Shown one piece after another: positions 12,280 through 24,800 of a DNA stretch of 64,000 nucleotides; positions within the stretch are counted from its first letter, which is position 1; each line of letters starts with the position of its first letter. Made by a program: the position numbers and the translations under genes. Below the pieces are notes generated by a model, which was given only the letters and a program-made list of their open reading frames with translations, did no database searches and was not told the origin of the DNA. The stretch is from Sisyra terminalis (Eukaryota > Arthropoda > Insecta > Neuroptera > Sisyridae). Where the stretch lies: positions 14,694,001 to 14,758,000 of the forward strand of contig OY292275.1 of assembly GCA_958496175.1 (NCBI GenBank), given 5' to 3'.

Positions 12280-12930
12280 TAACCTCGATATGCACATTTC
12301 ACAATGTACCTATATAAATATAAACATAAAAAAGACAATAAGTTTATGCAAACAAATATTCATTTTACACTATTTTTTCTATAATTATGACAGTTCAAAA
12401 CTCATTAATGCAATAATTTACAATGTTCATTATAATTTTACACTTAATTGTAATAATATTCTCAGTTAATTATTTCATTTACCTTTTATTTTAGCGAAAT
12501 GCTATTTCATTTACACAAATTTCATATAAAGTTTAAAATTTTGATTTTAATAAATTTTTTAAATTTTACTCTTTAATTATTATAATTTATGTATCGATTC
12601 CCCCGAATGACGTCAGTGCATAAAACGATCCATATTAGCATATGCCTACATATTTTAATGCCTATGTGGATTGATTGTGGGAGTGGTTTGTAAAATTTTA
12701 AAAAATTTCAACAATCAAAACAAATGAACATCTCTTAATATTGCAATCCCATTGGCTAATAGCTTCTTGTATTGGAGTGTATATGCTTTGATATTCTTGC
12801 ATTGCTTAAAGCATTATGCTTGTACCAACTATAGGCCCTGTCTTCGCTGAGCATATATTAAGCTTATTGGTATTTTTTATTATTTATCATCTTATTGGTA
12901 ATTATAGAAAAATGCTTTCCTTAAAATATT
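12280..12930 (+). repeat. Dispersed repeat, copy 1 (partner 54340-54790)
   Basis: Colinear similarity to the later copy includes GTGCATAAAACNATCCATAT, a GATTGANTGTGGGNGTGG phrase, AACAAATGAA, and GAGCATATATTAAGCTTATT. Both copies are on the same strand and diverged by perhaps a quarter. No terminal repeats or coding capacity are seen. Probably an old unclassified transposon. Confidence 0.6.
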
Positions 12931-12963
12931 TTATAAAAACGAAGGGATAAGTAAGTGAAAGTA

Positions 12964-13232
12964 ATATATGCGCCGTTTATTTTGAAAGGGAAATAAGTCC
13001 ATTTCAAGAACAATCCCTAAAGCATTATCATTTTTAACCATAGGAACATAAGATACTAAGGAAGAGGGAATAATTGACGTTTTTGTTAACAACTAAAATG
13101 AAATCAGTTATTTCTGAAAACTTAGCAGTTTAATAATTTACATACTTTGTTCAATTTACAAGAAGAAGAATCACTATATAGACCGTCCTTGAAATGGACT
13201 TACGCCACTTTCAAAATAAACGAGTTATATAT
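12964..13232. mobile_element. Roughly 270-bp palindromic MITE
   Basis: Imperfect terminal inverted repeats of about 45 bases contain CGTTTATTTTGAAAG and AAGTCCATTTCAAG at the left and their complements at the right, bounded by TATA runs. No coding. The size and TA-rich flanks fit a Tc1/mariner-type MITE, but the target duplication is not certain. Confidence 0.6.
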
Positions 13233-13510
13233 TCTATACCTGATAATTTCTATAATAATAATTTTCTTTTTTTTGTGAATATATTTCTGTTATACTTAGG
13301 TTGGACAGTTCAATAAACATTAAGCGTGGAAGTGGAAGTGGAAGAATTTTAAGAAAAAAAATTGTGCTTTTTGTGTGGTAATTTTTTCCCCAAAGCAAAG
13401 TAAGTTAAAGATTTGAAACTTTGAGGATCTTCGTATTTTCTAAGCCGTTTTGAATAAAGTATTATTTAATTTAGAGAAACAAGAATTGTTTAGTTATTAG
13501 TTATTAACAC

Positions 13511-13751
13511 TAATAATTGGCTCAAGTGTACTTTAGCACACCCACAATCTGGCAACGTTGCATTTTCGACTTTGTTTTTAATTTAATTTGCCATATTTTT
13601 GTTAATTCAATTCTAATATGTTATAATTCCCCCTTTTGTGGCTAAATTTTCATTATAGACCGATTTAATCGCGAATTAAATTTAAAACAAAGTCGAAAAT
13701 GAAACATTGCCAGATTGTGGGTGTGCTAAAGTACACATGAGCCTAATAATT
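13511..13751. mobile_element. 225-bp palindromic element with 8-bp target duplication, copy 1
   Basis: The element 13519-13743 begins GGCTCAAGTGTACTTTAGCA and ends with its near-perfect inverse. The inverted arms extend about 70 bases (through CATTTTCGACTTTGTTTT). It is flanked by TAATAATT on both sides (13511-13518, 13744-13751). The twin at 40507-40731 has exactly the same length. Eight-base duplications and GG ends suit Merlin- or hAT-like families. Class not proven. Confidence 0.85.
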
Positions 13752-13789
13752 TTTAAAAGAGAAAACAATTTTGAATTGACCATTATCAT

Positions 13790-13990
13790 AAAAAGTATCC
13801 TAGTAGCTTTTAGGTATCTAAGTTACTTGAAAGTATCAACGATGCTGCTTCATAGTTCCTTTATTTTTTGACAAATAGTTACGAGTATCTTAGATACTTT
13901 TTAAATAGAACTATGTCTTGTAACTAAAAAAGTATCTTAGATACCGAAAAGTAACTAAGATACCGACATATTTGATACAGAGCTTTATGA
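13790..13990. repeat. Imperfect palindrome of AAGTATCTTAGATAC motifs
   Basis: Several copies of GTATCTTAGATAC-like sequence are arranged on both strands across about 200 bases, able to fold back. There is no clear border or target duplication. Possibly a decayed MITE. Confidence 0.4.
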
Positions 13991-14869
13991 TGTGTAAAAA
14001 GGTTCGACTTACTTTCTTATTTTTTATTAATTTTCTATCATTTTTGAAATGTATTATGTTTACAGATTATTGGAAAACATACTTTTGTTTTGCCAAAATT
14101 AAGTTAAAGATGAGAAAAAGTTTTTAAGTTTTTTGATTATCTTACAACTTTACCTAATACGCTATGAAAGTTACTAAATTGACATTATTAACTTAGTTTT
14201 TCTTATTTATTCGCGATCAACTATGAAACATAAATTAAATTAAAATTGCATTAAAATCAAATACAAATTTTAATACCAATTTAATGAGAGAATGAGTAGA
14301 AAACAGTATTAGAAACTTATGTGGGAGTCGATTATATCCGTAGTCGAATAAATGTGTGTTTAATTTTAAAGCCAAGTTTCATCACCTGTTAAATCTTTAT
14401 TATACATTTTCAATAAAAGATTCGAAATTTACCAAAAAAAATAAATTAAAATGCATACGATCGATTGTCAACTTGTTCGCGATTGACCGTTTGCCCATCC
14501 CTGGTATATACTTAAAGTAACTTCGGGTATTTTTTAAAAAAATTAACTTACCTAGTGCCTTGAACTTACCCTAATTATCTTTGACAGCTCTGACTAAAGA
14601 ATTGCAAGAGACATAGAAATCTGTTAGTTATTGATATGACGTTTTTAACCCAGTTAAAACTTAATTAAACATCAGAGATTTTAAAAATTTTCTTTTAAAA
14701 TCAAAGGACTATTTAAACACTTTAATATTTCTAAAAGCTGCCAGCTTTTGGAATTGCTTCCACGTTCCAATATCGATTTATATTTTATTTGCTTGCAGCT
14801 GTTATCAACAAATGTCATGTTTCACTTTCTTATCTTAAATCGAAACTAGTTATTTAGCCCCGTTGTATT

Positions 14870-15140
14870 TCCCACGTTTTCGTTTTTATGATCTTCATAA
14901 AAACACGTACAGAATGCACTCAGCTACAGCTTCCATTTGTCGTCGTCCATTCGTAAAATCGTCACTCCAATCTTAAATCGAGTGAAACGTCAACATTACC
15001 ATTTGCTTTTCGTTGACGACAACAAGCACGTAAGAATTTTCCTGCATGCTGTCTAATGTTTAAATAATTTCACGCAACTTTCGCAAAGAAAAATTGTAAT
15101 ACTCGTAAAAAGCGTTCGGTTCGGATCCAGGAATGGTAAA
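14870..15140 (+). other. GC-richer island with splice donors: weak candidate 5' exon/promoter
   Basis: This block is distinctly less AT-rich than its surroundings. From about 14905 a frame stays open to a good splice donor, CAC|GTAAGA (GT at 15030), encoding ..SYSFHLSSSIRK.. and ..YHLLFVDDNKH. A second ATG|GTAAAT donor is at 15136. If spliced directly to the channel exon at 37414, the phase would not fit (phase 0 against a required two-base overhang). It could only be an untranslated exon or belong elsewhere. Confidence 0.2.
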
Positions 15141-15490
15141 TATGTCTTTATTTGAGGTCGGACTTCATTTGCATTTTTCCGTTTATTTTTAATTAAACTT
15201 GAGCATTATTTTATTGTTTGATTAAACTTATTCGTTATTCTCAATTTAAATGCAAGCAGAAATGCTTTTTTCATTTGTTTATTTGTGTTGACAGTGCAGG
15301 TTTTTTAAGCTTTTTTTAACTAACTTGGAAAATATCTATTCTTGCGTTTATATACCAGTGTTTACTTTTCTTTTGCGATAAAAAAATAATATGTTGATCA
15401 TTTTAATAAGTCAGTTATTTTTTGATTTAAAAGTCCAAAATTTTTAATTATATTTATGTCGCAAATAGTAACAGTATATTGCGCAGTTAA

Positions 15491-16184
15491 CCATTTTAGA
15501 CCGTAAACAAGTTGACGCCAAATATTATTTTTTTTAAAAAAACCCAATGCCAAAAAATTGCTCATGACTTGCTCTTTCGAAATACACAATTGCTCCACTG
15601 CTATCATTTATCGTTAATTAATTAATCGTAATTAAAAAACCAAAATTTAATTCCCGATTATCTCTAATTATATGGACTTATTTTTATTGTAATTGATGCC
15701 AAAAAATTGCTCATCCTTTTTTCTATTTTAACCTTTTTTTATTTTATAATTAAAACAATATAAATTTGTTTACATGGATGTATACACATGTAACCTAATA
15801 AGTAACTATGGCTCATAAAAGCGTCAAGCAAATTGTCGCGCGACGATGACGTCACAATTATAACTCGCAGGCTTAAAGCCGTAAAATAATTATTTATTTT
15901 ATTAATTAATTAAAAACAATTTTATGAACAAAAAATTCATCATTATTATCAGAAAAAAGGATGAGCAATTTTTTGGCACCAATGACAATAAAAATAAGTC
16001 CATATTATTAGAGATAATCGGGAATTAAATTTTGGTTTTTTAATTACGATTAATTAATTAACGATAAATGATAGCAGTGGAGCAATTGTGTATTTCGAAA
16101 GAGCAAGTCATGAGCAATTTTTTGGCATTCGGTTTTTTTAAAAAAAATAATATTTTGCGTCAACTTGTTTACGGTCCATTTTAG
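15491..16184. mobile_element. Palindromic transposon with 9-bp target duplication, copy 2
   Basis: The element 15500-16175 has the same ACCGTAAACAAG termini and long inverted arms as the copy at 330-998, with the centre (GTCGCGCGACGATGACGTC) in the opposite orientation. It is flanked by a perfect CCATTTTAG duplication (15491-15499 and 16176-16184). No transposase. Two copies with different 9-base duplications prove independent insertions. Confidence 0.88.
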
Positions 16185-17228
16185 ATATTAAAGCTTTTAT
16201 AAATAGGAGGGTTAAAGCTTGATTCTAGTAGGTCACATTTCCAACAGTTCTGACTTAAGTCTGAAAATATATTCTAGAAAGGTCAAACTATTGAATTATG
16301 TCACAACCTTTATATTTCACTAGTTGGTCTTCTACACAAAATTGGGACTTAGAAATCTAACACAATTTTTTTTTGGACAACCTTGCGTTTTCCAAATGAA
16401 GATTAATTGAATTCCACCTTTTTGACTTTGACCTCGTCATATATCCTTGCTAATATTATAAACGCGAAGGATGTTTGTTACTCTTTTACCCAAAAAACTA
16501 CTGAATCTAATAATATAGCTAAAAATAATAATGTTAACTATTAAATAATATAGCTTATATATCAGAATATCATAAAGGCTAAAATTTATAGAGATATTGT
16601 GTGAATTGTTTAAAGTATAACATTAAGTGTCAATTAAGTACGAAAGAATTTTGCCATCTGTGAGCTTTTCTGGCGCAGCAAAAAACGATAGTTTGCCGAA
16701 TATAATGTATAGTTTAGATTTTTTTTAAATCCTTTATTACCTTCTATATATTTACAAGTAATGTATATTAGAAATGTTTATCTGAAATACTCCTACAAAA
16801 AAGCCAGTGACAGCATATATCTTTCTTTTATGTGTAAGTCATTATCGCCAAAATAGTAAACCATCAATACATTAAAGAATTATAGTTTATTTCTAATGCA
16901 CAATAAATACTTTTATCGCTTTTAGTATTATACATTATTACTCGGGTATCATTATCTAGAGAAAAATTTACCGAGAAAAACCGTGAGGAAAAGTATTCTC
17001 TATGTATATAAAAATGAATCTTTATTTCCCTTGGTCAACATATAAATTTAAAAAACGACTTAACCATTATCATTTATCTTTTTTTTTAACTTTCTTATGC
17101 TTACAGAAGGACAGAAAATTATGAAAATTGCCCAGAAAATTGAAAACAAGCTCTGTATTTCTGAAAAACCCAGTAAACCACGTATTTGTCTGTCAAAACT
17201 TACCAAAAATTTATATTAAATTAAGGAT

Positions 17229-17480
17229 TATTCACGTTCTTATCCATAGTTTATATTATAGCATTTAATGAATCTTATTCTTTGGATACTCAATACTTGA
17301 TGTTTTTATTTCATCATACTTTTTTCATACTTAAACGTTTCGCTACTTTCGTAACTTCATCAGATACTGCACTGCCTGAAGTCCATACAATTCTCTAATG
17401 TCCTCCAAAAAATTCTTAATCAGTAAATCGGCAGTATTCACGTTCTTATCCTTGGTTTATATTATAACATTAAATTAATC
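17229..17480. repeat. Direct repeats bracketing a hammerhead-like core
   Basis: The phrase ATTCACGTTCTTATCC, followed by GTTTATATTATA, occurs at about 17229 and again at about 17436, some 207 bases apart in the same orientation. Between them is the minus-strand core at 17336-17363. The layout is of a small unit with partial terminal direct repeats inserted in the Helitron, as left by Penelope-like elements or by a tandem dimer. Confidence 0.45.
17336..17363 (-). ncRNA. Hammerhead-like core with GNRA loop
   Basis: On the minus strand: CTGATGA, A, stem GTTAC, loop GAAA, stem GTAGC, GAAACG. All five stem pairs form (one G-U), closed by a GAAA tetraloop. This is the most compact core in the window. 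The extra A after CTGATGA is present as in the others. Confidence 0.45.
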
Positions 17481-17986
17481 TGAATAATAACATCAAATAT
17501 TGAATTCATTTCAAGTAATAATTAAATTAAGGTATGATTATAAAAAAAATACATCAAATATTTCTCATCAAATTTAGAACTGGTTAAACGTTCAAATTGA
17601 AAGAATTGTTCAAAAAAAATAATAAACAATTTTTTTGTTGGTAGATACCAATATAGTGACGTGCAAAATTTAAATAGCCGTTAAGTTCTCTGAAGTTTTC
17701 CAATTTTCTGCGCAATTCGACAATTTTTGATAGTCAAACATGTGGTTTAGATGATTATACATAAGCACTAAAAGAGTTGGGAGCGGGGATTTTTATAATT
17801 ACTTGAATTTGATTCTTCAACCACCAATTCGATGTACCAATATAGGTTGCAGAACTGGCAATACTGCAAGTCAAAGATATATACGAGTAATTCAAACTTA
17901 CGATCAACGTAAAATTCAGTAGAAAAAAAAAACGATTAAATTGAAAGTAACATCTTAATTCTTATCAATCTGCATTCAATTATAAC

Positions 17987-18166
17987 TTGGCAAACATCCT
18001 TATGATTCTGAATGGCATGCCGTTCGACTTTAAGCGATTACTATTTCCACTGCGGTTTGAATTTCCAATGTCGATAAATAAATCGCAAGGGCAATTATTA
18101 AATGTTTATGAAGTCAATCTTAAATATTTATGTACACTAGAAAACAAAACTTACAATATTGTGTAT
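17987..18166 (+). pseudogene. Helitron Pif1-like helicase C-terminal fragment
   Basis: The open frame encodes NGMPFDFKRLLFPLRFEFPM followed by SINKSQGQLLNVYEVNL. This is the motif V/VI region of the Pif1-family helicase in Helitron RepHel proteins (family form: PF.FKR.QFP...AFAMTINKSQGQ). The family normally continues with a FSHGQLYVACSR-type motif, which is replaced here by unrelated sequence and a stop at 18167. Only about 45 recognisable residues of a protein that is normally over 1,000 remain. It is a dead fragment within a Helitron whose 3' end is 75 bases downstream. Confidence 0.8.
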
Positions 18167-18260
18167 TAAACAGTATAACGATATGCAGTAAACACTATGC
18201 CTCTGAAATATTTGGATAGGACTTCGCCTGTTGGATCAGCTAGTATCTAAGTATTATCAA

Positions 18261-18859
18261 ATTCTTTTTTTTGGTAACGACTGCTTCTAAAGTTGAACTT
18301 TCGTGCGTTGTGTGGCGGGGGTAAAGAGCCGTTTTTTCATCGTGGTGGCAAGCGTACGCGAAAGTAGAGAAACCGTGCGCAAAAATAGATAACAGTGCGC
18401 AAAAGTAAAATAAATTGATACCTAAATAAACTTTGATAAGAAATAATTAATATAGGTAATTATTTAGACTATAATTTCTACTAAAATGTTGTTTTTATTC
18501 ATAATTTTTCTATAAATTATTCTTACTATATAGTGGAAATTTTTCATATATAAATAACAATAATTAATTTTTCAATCTGTTTCTGTTGAACTTTAGAAGC
18601 AGTCGTTACAAAAAATTTTGTTCGATACTTATGCTTAAAGTGAGGTACCTAGTAGGACGAAATTGAGAGACTTGCTAAAGGGACTGATCATACACAGCTT
18701 GATCTCGTGCGCCTACCCCCACTCGCCTGGCGGCCTCGTGGCGGTACACAGCGCACTCGATCTCGTTGTGTATGATCAGTCCCTTCAGCTCGTGCATCAA
18801 TTTCATCCTACTAGAAAACCTCACTTTACGCATATGTATCGAAAATAACTATTCTTTTT
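18261..18859. mobile_element. Double-palindrome composite element, copy A
   Basis: Two palindromes are joined by the spacer AAAAAATTTTG. Unit X (18274-18609, 336 bp) has ends GTAACGACTGCTTCTAAAGT and inverse. Unit Y (18621-18845) has ends TTCGATACWTATGC..AAAGTGAGGT and inverse, and encloses a GC-rich centre. The direct repeat ATTCTTTTT is at both borders (18261-18269, 18851-18859), a possible 9-bp target duplication, but it is low complexity. Copy B at 34555-35103 has the same two units with an identical junction in reverse orientation. Confidence 0.75.
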
Positions 18860-21800
18860 GCAACATGTTAAAGGCAGAATTGTTCCTGAATTCTAAAATT
18901 CCAATTTATTGGTTCATTTTACTGAAATTCAAGTTTCAATATCGTAATAAATCAATTTTTATAAAATTTTATCCAAATATGGAGCTGTAGTCTGTTGTGA
19001 CGATAAGGCATATTTTAAGCAGTAAAATTTTTGTTCTTAATATCCTTAAATTGAAAAACGTTTTTAAATATCTGTTTACAATAATTTTTCTTCTTAATAT
19101 TACATCCTTTAAAGAAATCACCAATTTTTAACTTTTAAAATATTTGAAACCACGATTTAACCAAGTTTTAACCTTTCCCATATATATCCAAGTTCAAAAG
19201 CAAATCGAATTCAAAGTTGTAAATCTTTTCAAACACAAATAACTAAAGTACGAGCATAAAACTTTGTAACTTATTTGAATATATTGAAACCAGCCATGTA
19301 GTCTCAAGCAGTGGCAAACTTTAAACTTTAAACAATATTATTAAAACCGCAAGAGGAATTGATAGAAAAACGTTCGTTCAAATGCCAAGTGGCTTTTATT
19401 ATTATATTTTTCCATGAAAATCCACAACCACGTATCGGTTAATCATTTGTTCAAACCAATTGATGTTCTACTTTGTTCAAGCAATTTTCTCCCGCTTAAA
19501 ACTTTGTTTGCTCATCAAAAATAAATTTACAGTCTTTGCCCACACATTATTAATGCCTTGAGGACAAACGCATGAATATTTTATTGAAACCACAGTCGAA
19601 CATTTTAAATAATCCATTTTTTCCATTTTGCAAATTTTATTATTATCTTAGCATATTTAAATGAATGTTGAATACGTCTTCTATCTGGTCATATATCAAA
19701 TAGAGTTGTGCTAAGAAATGAAGAGTAACACAAGGTTAAAATTTTCCCATTTTTCACGTTTCTTATAAAATATTCAATTCCCATTGGACAAGACAATAAA
19801 TATAATGAATTATTGATAATACGTGTGCATGTTTTATAATACAGTAAAGGTATGATCGTAGAAAAAGGGAGTAAAAAGGGGACACCGTTCGTTTTATGTC
19901 TTTCCTTTCTTCATTTGGAAATTAGGTTAAAATATATTCGATTTTACCAATCGATTTTATCGGATAGTGAGATAAATTTTTATCTGGTTACAGTACATTT
20001 CTAATATTCGATTTTTTTAAATTCGAACAAAAAATGTATGTTTTATAAACATAAGCATTGTCGCATATAAAATATTTGCAATATTCAATAAAAATAAATA
20101 AACAAAGCCAATCAATAGACTTCAACCCTTTTACAACCGCTTCACTATGCTTTGACGCATTGTTTTTTATCGACCGAAACACCTCCCTCTCAATAGTAGT
20201 GATAAAATTTATTTTAATAAAAAATTTAATTGTAATGACAATAATAAAAAATATATTTGTTTCAACATCGATTCCAACATGTGGTTATATATTTATTTTC
20301 AATACAAATAAAAAATTGTTATAATAAATTCATTTTATTTGCGGTCAACGTTCTTGGTCTTCATATTATAATGAAATGGGCTTCAATAATGAAACTTTAA
20401 AATGGAGAAAGGGGCTGATAAGTTGATGAATGATAGATTGTACAAATGATAAATGATAACGTCCAATAATTCTTCGAATTATCGCAGACAGACGCTGATA
20501 ACATTTATATTCAAGTACGATTTGTTTTTCCAATAAGAGATTCATGTACCTCAAAAAATCCAGACGAAGTCACATAAATTTATTTTTTGCTTTAAAATCG
20601 ATCACTTATAAATTCTTCTTTTCTTCATCACGGTTCAAAAATGTTGATTTTTCATTAGTTATTAATGTGTTCTGACGTATTTACTGTAATCGCGGTCGGT
20701 AAATTTCAAAGAAATAATGTCATAATTCTTTGAAAATCATTCATCACTATAATTTCAGGTTTTTTAATTGGAAATTTATGATCGCTTTTTAACGTCTTTG
20801 GTTAGTGTTCATTTGTGACTAAATTTATTATGGTTTGGATTTATTGATTTGGTTTAATGCAGAAAAGTGCAATAATTTAGTGAGTTGAGACTGTCTTCAA
20901 TTGATTATTGTATTGTTGATAAACCAGAAGTAGTAATAGGAAAAAAACTCACTCATTGGATTCCTTCTAACTATTCAATTTTTTGGATCAATAAAATGTT
21001 AATTCGAAAGTTCCAAAAAATTTTTTATGAAAAATTTGTAGAAAACTATGTTACCACCGAATTATATCTATTTAACAAATTATCTGTAATATTAGAGCTT
21101 TTGAAAAATTTGGCAACTGTAGCTAATAACAAATAATCTTCTGAAGTATACTGAAGTTATGCCACTTCATATTGAGAAGTTTGAAAAAAAGCAAATAAAA
21201 GTTTATCTTTCCATGTTAAGCACAGACGTTCAAGCATTTACCCTCACCGAAAAGGACGTAAAAGCCAATTTTTTCACTAACTGATAAATAAGGTCCTAAA
21301 CATAGTTTCCACCAAAACATCCGTTCCTGGGAGACGCCGTGTCCCCTTCTCCTAAAACTAATTTAACCAAGAAAATGATTTCTTCATTATAAATTTTGAG
21401 TCGTGCTTGGTACAAATAAAATAGCTATTATCAAAATCTGAGGATTTTTTCTACAAAAAAAGTTCTTTACCAATTTTCCATGCACTCAATAGTTTGACTG
21501 GAAATTGATATCGAAAGCACTCGGTTTTTTTGCACTGAATTAGATCGTGCTCTAAATATTGTAAAAACATTGATTTTTGACAAATTTGTAAGTTTTTGTT
21601 CAAAATCAAAATGGATCTTTGAAAATGATAACTTATATTTTAATTTCATCATTTTTATAACTCTATTATTTTTAGAACTAAAAAATTATAGACGATAATT
21701 GAAAATTTTATATATTTCCCGTTTTTCAATAGCTATGCCCGCAGGAAAAATCGCATATTTTAATATCATCAACCAATGTGAAAAACTCAATTTTAGGGGT

Positions 21801-24800
21801 CGTACTACGATGTACAGCGCGTAAAAACTTGAAATTGCAATAATAAACAAGGATAGTCCCAATCAAAAATTACTAAATATCTATTAACTAGCAAAATGTT
21901 TTGTGTATTAAAATTCAATGGCAAAGAAGTATATTTCTTTTTGTAATTTGTTTTTGATAGCAAACTTGAAGAAGGTTTTGATATCTTTATAACTAAGACT
22001 CAAGATTTTCAGTATTTGGAACGAAAAATTACTAAAAATCTAGTAACTTTTGGAACATGTCTAGATAAGAAAATATAGCTCACAAAGAAATACATCATTT
22101 CGCTCCTGATTTTTCCTAATATGCCGATAATTTTCAGAAATATCAAGAATAACGTATCAAGATTTTTGAAAATGTAATTTTTTGTATGTTTTCAACCGTC
22201 ATGTTTACGTTAGCTATGACATTTAAGGAAAGTTAGTAAAGAACCTTTTTTATAGGAAATTTTTTTGCTTTCATTTGATAACAACTATTTTATTTGTATC
22301 AACCAAGGTTCTAAAGTTATAATGAAAAAATATTTTTTTTGGAAAAATAAATTGGTACGCAGCGCTTCCCGGTGATGATTTTTTGGTTAGACATATTTGG
22401 GACCAAGCTTATCAATTAATAAAATAATTGGCTTCTATTTATTTTTTGGGGGATTCACTAATAAGTTTCATATTTGCAACTACTATTTTTTGTTTCAGAA
22501 AAAGTAGTACCTATTTAATAAGTTATGCATGTACAATTTGTACATTAATAAATAAACAATATTAGGAGAACATATGTTTGATCCATAATAATTAAATTGT
22601 AGGCAGGAATGCATTTACAAAACCAATAAATTACATTGATAAATTGTTTGAGCTTTACTCTGCAAAATGAATTAATCCAACATCAATTACTTATTGCAAA
22701 AGCTGTAGGTTGCAAGTAGAACACAAAAAAAAATTTAAAAAGTATCTTGTGTGATGTCATCATTGGCAAACTGTTAATAAATTACTACTACCATTGTTTG
22801 TTATGGTTACTAGAATTCTTAATTGTTCTTTAAATTGAAAATTTAAGTAGTACAAATAAACCTTTTTGCAAATAAAAAGTTTTTGAATTTCAAGAGATAG
22901 TAATAATTCCTTCCGTTTTTTTATATCGTTTAGTGATCTTTTCAATGCTTGTTCAAATAATTTGATAATTTACCTCTTTTTTTTGTAGTGGAATTGAGTT
23001 TCTAACTTTTCTTTCTACGTTACAGAACAAACTTCTTTAAGTCCTTGTAGGCCTTTAAAAGCTTGCATACCAAGAAGGTCTTATGTCCCATATCCTAGCA
23101 GTAGGGAAATTAATCTACATAATATACAGGAAGCGTTCTCTTTAGCTCAAATCCATGTACATATATATACCATCTACAATACGCAAATAAAAATATTTTT
23201 AAAATGTCACATCTGCAAAAATATTGTGCAATATAAAAAGCAAATGTTTGTATGTAAGGGCAAAGTTAAGGAACAAACATTTTAATCACATACGTGTGAG
23301 TGAAATACAATCATTATCCCAAAAATTGAGTAACTGATTTTTATGGTTTCAACTTTCATTTTGATTTCATTCAATTACCAGTTTGTACCATTTGTCAATA
23401 GTGTCAGTGTTGAGCGGCTGTGAATTTTTCACGGGAAGTTATTAGTTATTCAATAATCTCATATTGTTTAATTCATATAACTGAATGATTATCTCTGCGT
23501 TTTATTTTTAACATCAGAACTTTAAACTTACACAAAGTTGGGATAAGTATATCTCAAAATTTACCATAACTGTGCTTTGTAATGCAAACTTTTAAGATAC
23601 ACGAATATTCTGATGATGCTTACTTTGGCTTATATCTTAAAAATAATACTTTTGTTCATAGAAACCAGTTACTAGAAAAAAAACTGTTAATTTTTATTTT
23701 ATTTCTATTAAACACTAACCAAAATAGGTCTTTTCTGACTTTTAGATTATGTAACCATGATATGTTCTTCTGGCGTATTCTAGGTTTTCCTTTGATCTTA
23801 TTTTGCGTAAGACTCTGTAAGAACTCATACTTACGACCCAGCATGTAGTCCAAGTTTCTGAAACTATGGAATTCTTTATAGTTGTAAAAAATAAATGAAA
23901 AAGAATAACAATATAATTTATTTATTTGTTTCAAAAAAATTAGCTTAAAGCAGAAGCAAATACCTCAAAAGCTTTTATTTTTCTTCCTTCTAAAGGAACT
24001 GACTAGCCATTTATTGACTGAAGATGCACATTTAGCACAGGACAATGGAATATAAAAAAATATATCACCAAGCCCATAGGGCGAAAGGACAGTACAGAGA
24101 TTCTTAAAAAAAAGTAATTAATTTTTCCCCAAAAAAATAAATGAGGAAAATATATTTTTAAGCAATGATTAAACTAGGATTCGTCAAATCATTTAATCAA
24201 GTTTCCTTTTGATTTACAACCGTTTTACAATGAATTCAATAAAAGATAACATAAATTTTAGCTTTCCATGTAAACAAGCCATAACCACAGCTAATAAATC
24301 ATTTGGTTTGTTGAATGCGAACTACCTGTTGATAATTCGCATTTGTTTTGGCTGACGGTTTTTATTTCAAACTATTTTACCATACTTTTACTTTTGGCCA
24401 AAAAAATTAATTTATAACAAAAAAATAATTTAATTCATTTTGATGGTTTCACCTATAAAAAAAAAACATTAAAAAATCCATTGGCTTATTATGGGAAACC
24501 CTGGTACACAAACGTCGATTGTATTAAAAAAATCGTTAAGACATAACTTTCTTTTTTTAGAATAATTTTACTTTTTTTACGGGGTAATTATTAATTTCTT
24601 CATAAAAACTATAAAAATGAACTCATTTTCATTTAAGTATATCCACCATTTTATATTTTTATAAAATTGAATTAACTGTCTAGACTGGACCACTTGAATG
24701 CGTGCGTGTGGATATGAATAAAAAGTAAGGGATTGTTCTACCCAAATGGGGTTGAGAACATGTTGACAACCTTCTGAAAAAAAAACAATACAAACAATAA

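Larger units (their letters stand above)
16437..18243 (+). mobile_element. Decayed Helitron with both ends and a helicase remnant
   Basis: The left end carries phrases I recognise from animal Helitrons: CTAATATTATAAACGCGAAG, then TGTTTGTTACTCTTTTAC, CAAAAAACTACTGAA, and later AGCTTATATATCAGAATATC. The right end is ..TCAGCTAGT (CTAG at 18240-18243), the canonical CTRR terminus followed by T. Just inside the right end lies a Pif1-type helicase fragment (17987-18166). Most of the Rep/helicase gene has been deleted, and another repeat is inserted at about 17229-17480. No target duplication is expected for this class. Confidence 0.75.

Noticed and set aside
15398..15607. 69-codon minus-strand frame
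   Set aside because: Runs through the terminal inverted repeat of the palindromic transposon.
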